Shown: positions 25,295 to 34,174, numbered from the stretch's first letter. The stretch is 50,469 nt of DNA from an uncultured Devosia sp. (GCF_946479885.1 NZ_CAMLHM010000025.1:1-50469), one strand, 5' to 3'. Notes: a model not told the origin generated them from the sequence alone. Made by a program: numbers and translations.

Positions 25295-26076
25295 TTCCGC
25301 CTCGGCGTGGGCTTGCGGCGCGCCGACCATTCCAGGTGAGCGCCGCCATCGAGCGTGATCATCTGCCCGGTCATCGCGGCGAGCGAGAGCACGGTGACGA
25401 CGCCATCAGCAATGCCCTCGGGATTGGCGGATCGCCCCAACGGCAACTCGCTGATGCGGCGGGCATATTCTTCAGCCGAGGCATAGGGCGGCGGCACGGT
25501 CGGGCCCGGGGCGATGGCATTGACACGAATGCGCGGCGCCAGCGACTGGGCCAGGGTACGGGTCATGGTCCAGAGCACGGCTTTGCTGAGGGTGTAGCTG
25601 AAAAAGGCCGGTGAGAGATCGAGGACACGTTCGTCGATGATGTTGATGATGTTGCCGGTCTGCGTTTCGGGAAGCTGCGCGGCGAAATCGCGGGCCAGGA
25701 AAGCGGGCGCTTCGGCATGAACGGCGAAATGGGCATCCCACAGCACCTCGTCAAGGTCGGCGGCTGAGTCGCGCTCGAACAGCGAGGCATTGTTGACCAG
25801 TAGGGTCAGCGGACCAAAGACAGCGCGCGCGGCCTCGATGAGGCCACCGCGCTGGGTGCGGTCGGCCAGGTCGGCCTGGATGGCCATGGCCTGCCCGCCG
25901 GCTGCACGGATGTCGGCGACGACCGCGTCAGCCTTGTCGGCGGAGCTGCGGTAATGAACGAGGACGGCCCAGCCGTTGCGGGCCAGGCGCCGCGCGATGG
26001 CCGCGCCGATGCGGTCGGCGGCGCCGGTGACCAGAGCTACGGCATCGGATTGGGATGAGGTTGGGCGATTCGTCAT
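25291..26076 (-). CDS. FolM/PTR1-like SDR (pteridine reductase type)
   Basis: This 261-residue SDR has [19 protein letters not shown], a NADPH-type loop VHYRSS, and [12 protein letters not shown]. The usual catalytic Ser is replaced by Asp in [15 protein letters not shown], followed by YTLSK. That Asp-Tyr-Lys set and the NNAS-FERD motif are those of pteridine reductase PTR1 and FolM dihydromonapterin reductase, so a role in reducing pterins is likely. The ATG is at 26076; the stop overlaps the uvrC start. The substrate is not proved. Confidence 0.85.
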   Translation of the reverse strand: MTNRPTSSQSDAVALVTGAADRIGAAIARRLARNGWAVLVHYRSSADKADAVVADIRAAGGQAMAIQADLADRTQRGGLIEAARAVFGPLTLLVNNASLFERDSAADLDEVLWDAHFAVHAEAPAFLARDFAAQLPETQTGNIINIIDERVLDLSPAFFSYTLSKAVLWTMTRTLAQSLAPRIRVNAIAPGPTVPPPYASAEEYARRISELPLGRSANPEGIADGVVTVLSLAAMTGQMITLDGGAHLEWSARRKPTPRRK

Positions 26077-26277
26077 GATGGGCGTGTGGGGACCTTTGGG
26101 CGGACCATAGGCCGCTTTGGCGGCTCAGTTCAATGTTCGGTTACGCCGGATTTACAGGGCTCTGCTGACAGGTTCGGACAGGAGCCTTGTCCTTTTGTTG
26201 AATGGGCTTCAGGCGTAAACTCTGTGTGTCCTGCGGGGCACAGGTGGTCTTGCAGGCGTTCCAAGAGGGGGAAGCAA

Positions 26278-26595
26278 ATGGAAGTCATCGTGCCTATTCT
26301 GGTTCAACTGATAGCCGGTGGCATTGGCGGCAATGTGATCGGGCAGGTCGTCAAGTCGCTCAATCTCGGGCCGGCGGGAAATTCGATCGTCGGTGCGCTT
26401 GGCGGTATCGCCGGGACGTGGCTGGCCGGGATGATCCCTGGCCTCGACGGCATGATCTCCGGTGCGGCGGCTGCAGGCACGACAGGCGGGCTCGATTTGA
26501 GCGCTCTGGCAGGCCAGGGCGCAACGGGCCTGGTCGGCGGCGGTATTCTCACCGCCATTGCCGGGATCATCAAGTCGTCTATGGCCAAGGCATAG
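26278..26595 (+). CDS. Small Gly-rich membrane protein
   Basis: This 105-residue hydrophobic protein is dominated by glycine-zipper helices: LIAGGIGGNVIGQVVKSLNL, NSIVGALGGIAGTWLAGMI, GGGILTAIAGIIKSSM. There is no cleavable signal and little charge. Proteins of this pattern are common hypothetical proteins in Hyphomicrobiales; the function is unknown. The ATG at 26278 follows GAGGGGGAAG. A longer frame to 26086 is not needed. It has its own terminator. Confidence 0.8.
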   Translation: MEVIVPILVQLIAGGIGGNVIGQVVKSLNLGPAGNSIVGALGGIAGTWLAGMIPGLDGMISGAAAAGTTGGLDLSALAGQGATGLVGGGILTAIAGIIKSSMAKA

Positions 26596-26616
26596 GCTTT
26601 GCGATAGCGCTTCGAA

Positions 26617-26644
26617 CGCTCCGGCACGCGAGCCGGGGCGTTTT
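26617..26644 (+). terminator. Intrinsic terminator
   Basis: CGCTCCGGC (26617-26625) pairs with GCCGGGGCG (26632-26640), with one wobble, around a six-base loop and is followed by TTTTCATTTT. It ends the transcript of the Gly-rich protein gene 30 bases before the next start codon. Confidence 0.85.
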
Positions 26645-26673
26645 CATTTTGCCATTTTCGATTGTCCCCGCCC

Positions 26674-27597
26674 ATGTCGTCCGCTGCCGCTGACACCCGT
26701 ACCGACAATGTCGGCCGCGCCATCATCCTGACCCTGATCACCATCGGTGTGTTCGGCGTGCAGGACGCCATCTCCAAGATGCTGGTGCAGACCTATTCGC
26801 CGTTCCAGATCACCATGATGCGCTACTGGGGCTTTGCCGCCTTTTCGCTGGTGCTGGTCATGCGGCAGGCGCCGCTGCGCCAGGCGCTGAACTCGAAGAT
26901 GCCGCTGTGGCAGGTGCTGCGTGGCGTATTGCTGATGGCCGACATCTGGTTCTTCGCGCTGGCACTGCGGACGGTGCCGCTGGGGGAGCTGCAAGCGATC
27001 ACCGTGGTCTATCCGCTCCTGGTGACGATCTTTGCCATCCCCATCCTGGGCGAGAAGGTCGGCATCTTCCGCTTCGTGGCTGTAGCGGTCGGCTTTGCCG
27101 GCGCATTGGTGATTGTGCGACCGGGCGGGCTGCCGCTCGATTGGGGCGTGGGGTTTGCGCTCAGCTCGGCAGCGCTCTATTCGCTCTATATCGTCATCAC
27201 GCGCAAGGTCAGCCAGCATGACAGTGCTGCGACCAGCATGACCTATGCGGCTCTTATTGGCCTGGTGATGTCGGGTGTGGTCGGCGTCTTCTTCTGGCAA
27301 CCGATGGGGTGGGGCGATTTCGCCATGGTGGTGGTCGTGATGGCGACCACCTGCGCGGGGCATGGACTGATGGTCTATGCTCTGTCGATGGCTCCGGCCA
27401 GCGTCGTGCAGCCGTTCAACTATTTCTCATTGCCCTGGGCGATCGGTCTCAGTGCCGTCGTGTTCGGGCACTGGATCGACCCGATCTCGCTGGTCGGCGC
27501 GGCCATCATCGTGGCGGCGGGCCTGGTGGTGATGGCGCGCGAACGCACCAAGCGCGTGCGCGTGGTGGCCGATCCGACGCTGCCTGGCCGGGAATAG
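26674..27597 (+). CDS. EamA/DMT family transporter
   Basis: This 307-residue inner-membrane protein has ten predicted helices in two EamA repeats. Repeat motifs include SPFQITMMRYWGFAAFSLVLV, ELQAITVVYPLLVTIFAIPILGEKVG and, in the second half, MAPASVVQPFNYFSLPWAIGLSAVVFG. Family members export metabolites and amino acids or recycle sugars; the substrate cannot be predicted. The ATG at 26674 is preferred over the TTG at 26662. It is convergent with the PPOX gene. Confidence 0.9.
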   Translation: MSSAAADTRTDNVGRAIILTLITIGVFGVQDAISKMLVQTYSPFQITMMRYWGFAAFSLVLVMRQAPLRQALNSKMPLWQVLRGVLLMADIWFFALALRTVPLGELQAITVVYPLLVTIFAIPILGEKVGIFRFVAVAVGFAGALVIVRPGGLPLDWGVGFALSSAALYSLYIVITRKVSQHDSAATSMTYAALIGLVMSGVVGVFFWQPMGWGDFAMVVVVMATTCAGHGLMVYALSMAPASVVQPFNYFSLPWAIGLSAVVFGHWIDPISLVGAAIIVAAGLVVMARERTKRVRVVADPTLPGRE

Positions 27598-27604
27598 CCT
27601 GCGA

Positions 27605-27625
27605 GGGAGGCGCCCTGCGCCTCCC
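27605..27625. terminator. Hairpin between convergent genes
   Basis: A perfect nine-base stem GGGAGGCGC / GCGCCTCCC with a three-base loop lies eight bases after the EamA stop and ten bases after the end of the convergent PPOX gene. There is no T run, so it may pause or protect 3' ends rather than be a full terminator. Confidence 0.5.
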
Positions 27626-27634
27626 CACCAAGGA

Positions 27635-28375
27635 CTAGAGCACGACCTTGGCGTTTTCGCCGATCTTGGGGGCGCGGCCGGTTACCGCTGCGGCGAGCAT
27701 CGAAATGGTGGTGACGATGCGGCCCGGGCTGTCCCACAGCTCGGCATCCTGCGGGACAACCTTGATGACCCGAATGGCCGGATCTTCCGGGCTGTCCCAC
27801 CAGGCCTTGGCGAAGGGGTTCCACAGTTCCTTGATCTTGGCGCGGTCATTGGAGACCGAGGCCTTGCCGGACAGGGCCACGAATTTGGAATGCTTGTGGT
27901 CGGCGAAGCTGACGCTGACATGGGGGAATTCGGCGATCTGCTGATCCTTCTCGCCGTTGACGTCGGTGAGAAAATAGATGGCGCCTTCGTCCTTCTCGAC
28001 GCTCGCGGCGAGCGGGCGGGCGCGCTGCTCCTTGCCATCCCAGGTGACGAACATGGCGATGCCGATGCGCTTGGCCAGTTCCCAGATGCGCTCGACGTGA
28101 TCGTCGTGTTCCTTGCCGGTCATGCTGGAGTCGCGTGACTGGCGGTTGGCCGGGGCAGTAGCGCGTTCAGCGATCTTGGTGGCCGGGGTCTTCCGGGAGG
28201 GCTTGGCTGCGGCTGGCTTGGCACCTGCCTTGGCCTTGAGGGTCTTGCCGGCGCCTGAATTACTCGCGGGCTTGCTCGCTGCCTTGGCAGCAGGGGCGGG
28301 TTTTGCCGCGGCTGCCTTGGGCGCTGGGGCGCGCGCGGGCTTCTTGTTGTCTTGGCTGGTGGCGGCGGTGGCCAT
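27635..28375 (-). CDS. Pyridoxamine-phosphate-oxidase-fold protein with Lys/Ala/Pro-rich tail
   Basis: The C-terminal 160 residues form a split-barrel flavin-binding (PPOX/general stress protein 26) domain: [60 protein letters not shown] and LWNPFAKAWWDSPEDP. Such proteins bind FMN or F420 and are linked to stress. The first ~84 residues are a low-complexity Lys/Ala/Pro tail (AAAAKPAPAAKAASKPAS) like histone H1 or bacterial nucleoid proteins. The ATG at 28375 has a GAGGAG site; an internal ATG at 28123 would give the domain alone, with a poor site. The tail suggests nucleic-acid association. Confidence 0.85.
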   Translation of the reverse strand: MATAATSQDNKKPARAPAPKAAAAKPAPAAKAASKPASNSGAGKTLKAKAGAKPAAAKPSRKTPATKIAERATAPANRQSRDSSMTGKEHDDHVERIWELAKRIGIAMFVTWDGKEQRARPLAASVEKDEGAIYFLTDVNGEKDQQIAEFPHVSVSFADHKHSKFVALSGKASVSNDRAKIKELWNPFAKAWWDSPEDPAIRVIKVVPQDAELWDSPGRIVTTISMLAAAVTGRAPKIGENAKVVL

Positions 28376-28438
28376 GATGCAATCTCCTCGGGTTTGGCTT
28401 CATAACGAACCAAGTCCCGGTGAGTTGCCTTTCATGGC

Positions 28439-28464
28439 AAAAACGCCGCCCCGGAGGGCGGCGT
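28439..28464 (-). terminator. Intrinsic terminator of SH3b gene
   Basis: On the minus strand ACGCCGCCC pairs with GGGGCGGCGT around a short loop and ends in five Ts. It lies nine bases after the SH3b gene stop codon. Confidence 0.88.
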
Positions 28465-28472
28465 CGAATTGG

Positions 28473-28928
28473 CTAGTTGCCGATGCAGAAGTAACCGTTG
28501 GGGCCGTTGAAGCAGACGCTGCCACCATTGTTACCCGGATAGGATGGGTAGGACGGCCAGGGCTGCGGGCGCGGGTTCCAGTGCGGGGGACGCGGCGGAC
28601 GCGGGTTCCAGTGGGGCGGGCGATCCCAACCCCAGTCGTTGTCCCAGTCGTCGTCATTGTCCCAACCGCCGCCGCGGCTCAGATAGTTGGCCGAGACCCA
28701 GCCATCGGGGCCGCGCTTTTCGATGTAGCACCAGCTGCCGCGGCATTCGAGCACATCGACCTGCTCACCACGACGCAGCGTGTCGACGCGGCTGTATCCG
28801 GTGCCGGGGCCCGACCGTACATTGACGTTGCCGGTGGCAAAGGCGGGAGCGGCGAAAGCGGTAGCGGTCGTCGCCAGTAGCGCCAGTGCCGCGAGGCCCC
28901 CAGCCATGAGTTTCTTGCTCAGAGCCAT
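28473..28928 (-). CDS. Secreted SH3b-domain protein with Trp/Pro-rich tail
   Basis: This 151-residue exported protein has a signal peptide ending near AFAAPAFA. One bacterial SH3 domain follows: GNVNVRSGPGTGYSRVDTLR, VDVLECRGSWCYIEKRGPDGWVSANYL. A tail made of Trp, Asn, Pro and Asp (WDNDDDWDNDWGWDRPPHW, then two PPHWNPRP repeats) ends in a Cys-bearing motif CFNGPNGYFCIGN. SH3b domains often bind the cell wall. The ATG at 28928 follows AAGGAGATC. A second SH3b protein is at 44059-44415. Confidence 0.85.
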   Translation of the reverse strand: MALSKKLMAGGLAALALLATTATAFAAPAFATGNVNVRSGPGTGYSRVDTLRRGEQVDVLECRGSWCYIEKRGPDGWVSANYLSRGGGWDNDDDWDNDWGWDRPPHWNPRPPRPPHWNPRPQPWPSYPSYPGNNGGSVCFNGPNGYFCIGN

Positions 28929-29026
28929 TGTCGATCTCCTTGGTTCAAGTGGCACCTAAATGCCTGTGAACCCGAGAGAACACCTTTGCGCCTGAACCGA
29001 AGCTGAATGGAGCTTTCAGGTTTCGA

Positions 29027-29449
29027 TCAGAGGCGCAGCAGCTCGACGAAGCGCTTGAGGCGGTCGCCCAGCTTCTTGCGCTGCCTGGGCTTTAGCTCGC
29101 CCATCAGAGCCTCCTCGAGCTGGGTCCAGTGATCGACGAGGCCGTTGCGGATGCGGACGCCGCGCTCGGTCAGCGCGATCCCCGGCGCGAGCTCGGGACC
29201 CACAGCCTGGCGGGTCACCAGCTCGCGGTCGAGCAGGCGTGACAGGCGGGTAGTCAGTGCCACTTCGCTGAGGCCGAGTTCGGCGGCGAGTTCAGCCTCG
29301 GTCGTGCCGGCGCGGCCCAGTTCGAAGAGGACGGCGTCGTCGCCAGGCTCCAGGCCACGCTCCATCAACGGCAGCAGCAGCGCCTTGTGCGCGAGCTGCC
29401 CGGCTTCGATGAGCCGGTAAAGCGTGGATCGGGATGAAGGTCTGGACAT
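29027..29449 (-). CDS. MarR-like transcriptional regulator
   Basis: This 140-residue winged-helix protein has the core TTEAELAAELGLSEVALTTRLSRLLDRELVTRQ, followed by APGIALTERGVRIR. The dimer helices at both ends (LAHKALLLPLMERGLE, LKPRQRKKLGDRLKRFVELL) fit the MarR fold. It is divergent from the LysR gene, with 145 bases between. Target and ligand are unknown. Confidence 0.82.
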   Translation of the reverse strand: MSRPSSRSTLYRLIEAGQLAHKALLLPLMERGLEPGDDAVLFELGRAGTTEAELAAELGLSEVALTTRLSRLLDRELVTRQAVGPELAPGIALTERGVRIRNGLVDHWTQLEEALMGELKPRQRKKLGDRLKRFVELLRL

Positions 29450-29594
29450 GGGCGGGAAAATAGTCCGAACTCCTCGGGCGCGTCGATTGGCGTTTCCATC
29501 CTATCGTTAATCGTGGAACGGCCAAGGCGCCTTATTGTTCGCTCCATGCAGATGAGTTATGCGTTCATTACGTCGCTAGCGTGAACGGAGTGCC

Positions 29595-30494
29595 ATGACG
29601 CAGGATCTCGCCCGCATCCGTGCGTTCGTTCAGGTGTTTGATTCTGGGGGCTTTTCTTCGGCCGCGCGCCAGCATGGGCGCTCCAAGGCGCTGCTCAGCA
29701 AATATGTCACCGATCTCGAGGACTACCTTGGCGTGCGGCTGATGAACCGCACCACGCGCAAGCTGAGCCTTACCGAGGCCGGCGAGGCCTATTACCGCGA
29801 GGCCAGCGCGCTGCTGCAGCAGCTGGATGATCTGGACGCCACCATTACCGACCAGACCGCGGAGCCACGCGGCTTGCTGCGCGTATCGGCACCGCGCAAT
29901 TTCGGCGAGTCGACGCTGGCGCCGGCGATCTACGAGTATCTCAAGAAGCATCCCAAGGTGTCGCTCGACCTGCGGTTGGAGGATCGCTATGTCGACCTCG
30001 TCGACGAGGGGATCGACGTGGCGCTGCGCATCTCTACGCTGGCCGATTCCTCGCTGATCGCGCGCAAGATTGCCGATATGCACGTGGTTGTGGGGGCCTC
30101 GCCGTCGTTGCTGAAGGAGCATGGCATACCCAAGCATCCGGAGGATTTGCGCCATCTTCCCTGCATTGTCGACGTGAACCTGCAGGGGCAGTCTAACTGG
30201 CGGTTCATCGAGGACGGCAAGACCATATCCGTGCCGGTTAACGGGCCGCTGCGCGTCAACTCGCCCCTGGCAGCGCGCAAGGCCGCGGTCATGGGCCTTG
30301 GATTTGTCATATTGCCCTCCTACCTGGCTGACCCGGTGCTGACCAGCGGCGAGCTGGTACCGGTATTGGCGGACTACCTGCCGACCGGCCAGACGCTGCA
30401 GGCGGTCTATCCGCACCGGCGGCATCTGGCGGGCAAGGTGAGGGCGCTGATCGACCACCTGGTCGAGTGGTTCCAGAACCACCCTGTGAGCTAG
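29595..30494 (+). CDS. LysR family transcriptional regulator
   Basis: This 299-residue regulator has an N-terminal helix-turn-helix (LARIRAFVQVFDSGGFSSAA, then LSKYVTDLEDYLGVRLMNRTTRKLSLTEAG) and a C-terminal periplasmic-binding-like effector domain (VSAPRNFGESTLAPAIYEYL). It resembles the CrgA-type subgroup that autoregulates and acts on adjacent genes. It is 13 bases upstream of the DUF1007-RcnA gene on the same strand, so the two may be co-transcribed. The ATG at 29595 has an ACGGAG site. Confidence 0.93.
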   Translation: MTQDLARIRAFVQVFDSGGFSSAARQHGRSKALLSKYVTDLEDYLGVRLMNRTTRKLSLTEAGEAYYREASALLQQLDDLDATITDQTAEPRGLLRVSAPRNFGESTLAPAIYEYLKKHPKVSLDLRLEDRYVDLVDEGIDVALRISTLADSSLIARKIADMHVVVGASPSLLKEHGIPKHPEDLRHLPCIVDVNLQGQSNWRFIEDGKTISVPVNGPLRVNSPLAARKAAVMGLGFVILPSYLADPVLTSGELVPVLADYLPTGQTLQAVYPHRRHLAGKVRALIDHLVEWFQNHPVS

Positions 30495-30507
30495 CTAGGG
30501 GCATGAA

Positions 30508-32187
30508 TTGACGTTTCGCGTTTTCGGACGCCGGCTGGCCGGCGCTGTGCTCGGGCTGCTCGCATTCACGCTCCCCGCCATGGCGCATCCCCATATTCTC
30601 ATTGACGCCAAGGTGACGGTTGTCTTCAACGATGCGGGGGAGGTCATCGGGCTCAAGAATGCCTGGACCTTCGACAAGCTGTTTTCGACCTGGGTGATCC
30701 AGGGGCTTGATACGGACGGCGATCGCGAAACCAGTGTCGAAGAGCTGCAGCCGCTGGCCGACGACAACATGAATGGCCTCGCCGAATACGGCTTCTATAC
30801 CTTTGCCGGTTCGGGCGACGACCTGATGCAGTTCACCCCGGTCGGCGACCAGAAGATGGTCTATGCGGACGAGCGGGTGACGCTGTCCTACTCGATGAAG
30901 GCCACGGCGCCGCGGCCCGTGGGGGCGCAGTTCGAGCTGGGCATCTATGACCCCGAATATTACGTTGCCATCACCTTTGCCGATGCGGCGGATGTGACGC
31001 TGGAGAATGCGCCCCCGGCCTGCGGCGTCACACTCGAGCCCCCCAAGGAAATGAGCGACGAGCTGCAGACACGGCTCTATTCGCTGGGACCCGATGTGAC
31101 CGAACTGCCGCCGGACCTGGCGGCGGCGATGCGCGGCACCCAGGGCATGATCGTCGTCAAGTGCGACGGCAGCGTGCCGGCCGCGCCACATGTCGATGCG
31201 ACCAACGCGCTCGACGCGGTGACCCAGGTGGCACAGACCGCGCCGAGCCTGCCTTTCGGCGGTCCGCCGCCGGAACCGGGGCTCAATCTGCCGCGCACCG
31301 GCTTTTTTGGCTGGGTGCAGACGCAGCAGCGCGACTTCTACACCGCGATCAATAGCACCCTGGGATCGCTGAAGCAGGACTGGACGGCCTTCTGGGTGCT
31401 GGGCGGACTGAGCTTTCTCTACGGCGTGTTTCATGCCGCGGGACCGGGGCATGGCAAGGTGGTGATCTCATCCTATGTGCTTGCCAACGAGACGCAGCTG
31501 CGACGCGGTGTGACGCTCAGCGTGCTGTCCGCCCTGCTGCAATCGGCGGTGGCGGTGGTGTTCGTGCTGATCGCCGCCGGACTGCTCGGCATGACCAGCA
31601 TCGCCATGGGCGATGCGGCGAACTGGATCGGCATTGCGTCCTACGCGATGGTGGCCCTGCTGGGGCTGTGGCTGGTGCTGCGCAAGGTGTTTGGTTGGGG
31701 GCATAGCCACCAGCATGAGGACATGGCGAGCAAGGCTCATGAGCACCTGCATGGCCATGAAGGGCACGACCACAGTCACCATGGCCACGACCACGATCAT
31801 GATCACCACCATGACCACGATCATCATGACCATGCCGGTCATGCCCATATCGTGGCGCCGGAGGCGACCACTGGCAGCCTGCGCGAGCAGTTGAGCGTGG
31901 TGCTGGCCGTGGGTCTGCGGCCCTGTTCGGGGGCGCTGGTCGTGCTGGTCTTTGCCCTGTCGCAAGGGCTGCTGCCGGCGGGTATTGCCGCGGTGTTTCT
32001 GATGGGTGCGGGCACGGCAATCACCGTGGCGCTGCTGGCGACGCTGGCGGTGACGGCCAAGGGACTGGCGCGGCGGATCGGCGGCGCGGACAATCCGGCA
32101 ACGGGTGCGATTGTCTGGTGGGTGGAACTGTTGGGCGCGGCGGCGGTGCTGGCGTTTGGCGTGCTGCTGGTGATCGCCAGCCTCTAG
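30508..32187 (+). CDS. DUF1007-RcnA/NicO fused nickel/cobalt exporter
   Basis: This 559-residue protein has a signal peptide (cleavage near AMA-HPHI) and a periplasmic DUF1007 domain to about residue 215 (HPHILIDAKVTVVF, WVIQGLDTDGDRE). A NicO/RcnA-type permease follows from about 285, with six or so helices (GVFHAAGPGHGKVVISSYVL, VGLRPCSGALVVLVFALSQG). A large His/Asp-rich loop at about residues 397-447 would bind Ni2+ or Co2+. The start is a TTG at 30508 behind AGGGG; the ATG at 30503 stops at once. The two domains are often separate neighbouring genes. It may balance nickel for the urease. Confidence 0.9.
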   Translation: MTFRVFGRRLAGAVLGLLAFTLPAMAHPHILIDAKVTVVFNDAGEVIGLKNAWTFDKLFSTWVIQGLDTDGDRETSVEELQPLADDNMNGLAEYGFYTFAGSGDDLMQFTPVGDQKMVYADERVTLSYSMKATAPRPVGAQFELGIYDPEYYVAITFADAADVTLENAPPACGVTLEPPKEMSDELQTRLYSLGPDVTELPPDLAAAMRGTQGMIVVKCDGSVPAAPHVDATNALDAVTQVAQTAPSLPFGGPPPEPGLNLPRTGFFGWVQTQQRDFYTAINSTLGSLKQDWTAFWVLGGLSFLYGVFHAAGPGHGKVVISSYVLANETQLRRGVTLSVLSALLQSAVAVVFVLIAAGLLGMTSIAMGDAANWIGIASYAMVALLGLWLVLRKVFGWGHSHQHEDMASKAHEHLHGHEGHDHSHHGHDHDHDHHHDHDHHDHAGHAHIVAPEATTGSLREQLSVVLAVGLRPCSGALVVLVFALSQGLLPAGIAAVFLMGAGTAITVALLATLAVTAKGLARRIGGADNPATGAIVWWVELLGAAAVLAFGVLLVIASL

Positions 32188-32273
32188 GATTAGCGCGACC
32201 CATCGCCGCCTTGCGGATGACGGGGGAGCGGCTATGGTGCGCGCAGCCTAGAACTTCTCCAAACTGGCTCTCC

Positions 32274-33299
32274 ATGTCCGATCATCGTCCTGCCGATCAT
32301 CCTTTCGTCCAGAAGCCGAAGATCGGCGTCGTGCTGCTCAACCTGGGCACGCCCGATGCCACCGACTATTGGAGCGTGCGGCGCTATCTCAAGGAGTTCC
32401 TCAGCGATCCGCGCGTCATCGAGACGCCGAAATGGCTGTGGTGGCCGCTGCTGAACCTGGTGATCCTGAGCTTTCGGCCGCAGAAGAGCGGGCATGCCTA
32501 TGCGCAGATCTGGGACAAGGAAAAGAACGAGAGCCCGCTGCGGGTGATTACCCGCAACCAGGCCGAAGCACTGGCAGCCCGGCTGGCTGGGAATGCGGAC
32601 GTCGTGGTCGATTTTGCCATGCGCTATGGCAACCCCTCGACCAAAAGCGTGCTGGAAAAGATGCAGGCCGCAGGATGCCAGAAGATTCTGCTGGTGCCGC
32701 TCTATCCGCAATATTCGGCAACGACGACGGCAACCGCTAATGACAAGGCGTTTGAGGCCCTCGCCGGCATGCGTTGGCAGCCGGCCGTGCGCACGGCGCC
32801 GGCCTATTTCGAAGACCCCAAATATGTCGAGGCGCTGGGCAACTCGATCCGCGACGGTGTGGCGGCACTCGATTTCGAGCCGGATCTGGTGATCACCAGC
32901 TATCACGGCATGCCGGTGGAATATCTCGAGCGGGGCGACCCCTACCATTGCCAGTGTTTCAAGACGACGCGGCTGGTGCGGGAATATCTGGGCTGGGATA
33001 AATCCAGGCTGATGGTGACGTTCCAGAGCCGGTTCGGGCCGACCAAGTGGCTGGAGCCCTATACCGACGTGACGCTGGCGGCCCTGCCGGGCAAGGGCGT
33101 GAAGAAGGTGGCCATCCTGGCGCCGGCGTTTTCGGCCGATTGCATCGAGACGCTGGAAGAGATCGCCATGCAGGGCAAGGAGACGTTCATGGAAGCGGGG
33201 GGCGAGAAGTTTGCCTATATCCCGTGCCTGAACGATAGCCCTGGCGGGATGGACATGATCGAGGCGATGGTGCGGCGGGAGCTGCAGGGCTGGATTTAG
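32274..33299 (+). CDS. hemH: Ferrochelatase
   Basis: This enzyme inserts Fe2+ into protoporphyrin IX, the last step of haem synthesis. The 341-residue protein has GVVLLNLGTPDATDYWSVRRYLKEFLSDPRV, VDFAMRYGNPS, LVPLYPQYSATTT, the catalytic His in VITSYHGMPVEYL, and PAFSADCIETLEEIAMQG. The ATG at 32274 is chosen because it gives the canonical N-terminus; upstream frame in the same phase to 32118 overlaps the exporter gene. It is in line with that gene, 86 bases downstream. Confidence 0.95.
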   Translation: MSDHRPADHPFVQKPKIGVVLLNLGTPDATDYWSVRRYLKEFLSDPRVIETPKWLWWPLLNLVILSFRPQKSGHAYAQIWDKEKNESPLRVITRNQAEALAARLAGNADVVVDFAMRYGNPSTKSVLEKMQAAGCQKILLVPLYPQYSATTTATANDKAFEALAGMRWQPAVRTAPAYFEDPKYVEALGNSIRDGVAALDFEPDLVITSYHGMPVEYLERGDPYHCQCFKTTRLVREYLGWDKSRLMVTFQSRFGPTKWLEPYTDVTLAALPGKGVKKVAILAPAFSADCIETLEEIAMQGKETFMEAGGEKFAYIPCLNDSPGGMDMIEAMVRRELQGWI

Positions 33300-33330
33300 T
33301 CCCCTAGCCTCGATCCATGACACCCACTGG

Positions 33331-33412
33331 CGTTCCCTCGGGCTTTGACCCGAGGGTCACTCTCAGGTCGGCATAAGTGGCGAAAGGCCCTCGGATCAAG
33401 TCCGAGGGAACG
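33331..33412. repeat. Intergenic inverted repeat
   Basis: Arms CGTTCCCTCGGGCTTTGACC (starting 33331) and TCAAGTCCGAGGGAACG (ending 33412) form a long imperfect hairpin of the same family as 23287-23370. It lies between the convergent hemH and GntR genes and may end both transcripts. Confidence 0.8.
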
Positions 33413-33448
33413 TCGATGACTGGGTTGGACAAGGCCCGCAAGAAGGGT

Positions 33449-34174
33449 TCAGCCCGCCTTGCCGCCGTCGATGATGGCTTTGACTTCGCGCTCCACGGTG
33501 TCGAGCAGCCGATTGATGGCTTCGAGGCCGCGATCGACATCGGCGGCTACGATGGCGTCGGCCAGTTCGCGGTGGATGGGGAAGGAATCCAGACCGAAGG
33601 CATCGGCGGTGAAGGGCGACGAACCGCCACGCTCGAGAGCGTGGTCGAGGTTCATCAGCAACTGGCCATACATCGGATTGCCCGTGGCATCGTAGATGGC
33701 GCCGTGGAAGGCGTGGTCGGCCTTGCGCCAAGGGCGGCCGGCATTGACCTCGATCAGCAGGGCATCACAGAGGTCGGAAATCTGGCGGCGCTGGGCCGGC
33801 GTGGCGCCGACCGTTGCCTTGCGCACGACGTCGTTTTCCAGCGTGCGGCGAATTTCCATCAGGCGGAGCAGCGCCTCGCCTTCGAGGCGTACCATGGTGG
33901 GCACGAGCCCGCGCGAGGTCTGGACCCGGGCCGAGAGATAGGTGCCGTCGCCGCGGCGGCGGCGGATGATGCCGAGGCCCTCCCAGCGGTTGAGGGCTTC
34001 GCGGATGGTGGAACGGCCGACGCCAAGGGTGGCGGCGAGCGAGACTTCGGGGGGCAAGCGATCGCCGATCTTGAGGCCCGAGCGCTCGACCATGTCGGCC
34101 AGCGCGTCAAGCACCGCAACGCCGCGCGTGCGGGTTTCGAGCGGCTCGAGATAGCTCAATGCGCCTGGTCTCAC
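33449..34174 (-). CDS. GntR (FadR/FCD) family regulator
   Basis: This 241-residue regulator has an N-terminal winged helix (GDRLPPEVSLAATLGVGRSTIREALNRWEGLGIIRRRRGDGTYLS). A C-terminal FCD domain binds small acids through a metal site (ENDVVRKATV, DHAFHGAIYDATGN, SFPIHRELADAI). The GTG at 34174 follows GGAGGA; another GTG at 34210 has no such site. It lies downstream of the peptide ABC operon and 67 bases from the aminotransferase gene, so it probably controls that operon. Confidence 0.88.
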   Translation of the reverse strand: MRPGALSYLEPLETRTRGVAVLDALADMVERSGLKIGDRLPPEVSLAATLGVGRSTIREALNRWEGLGIIRRRRGDGTYLSARVQTSRGLVPTMVRLEGEALLRLMEIRRTLENDVVRKATVGATPAQRRQISDLCDALLIEVNAGRPWRKADHAFHGAIYDATGNPMYGQLLMNLDHALERGGSSPFTADAFGLDSFPIHRELADAIVAADVDRGLEAINRLLDTVEREVKAIIDGGKAG

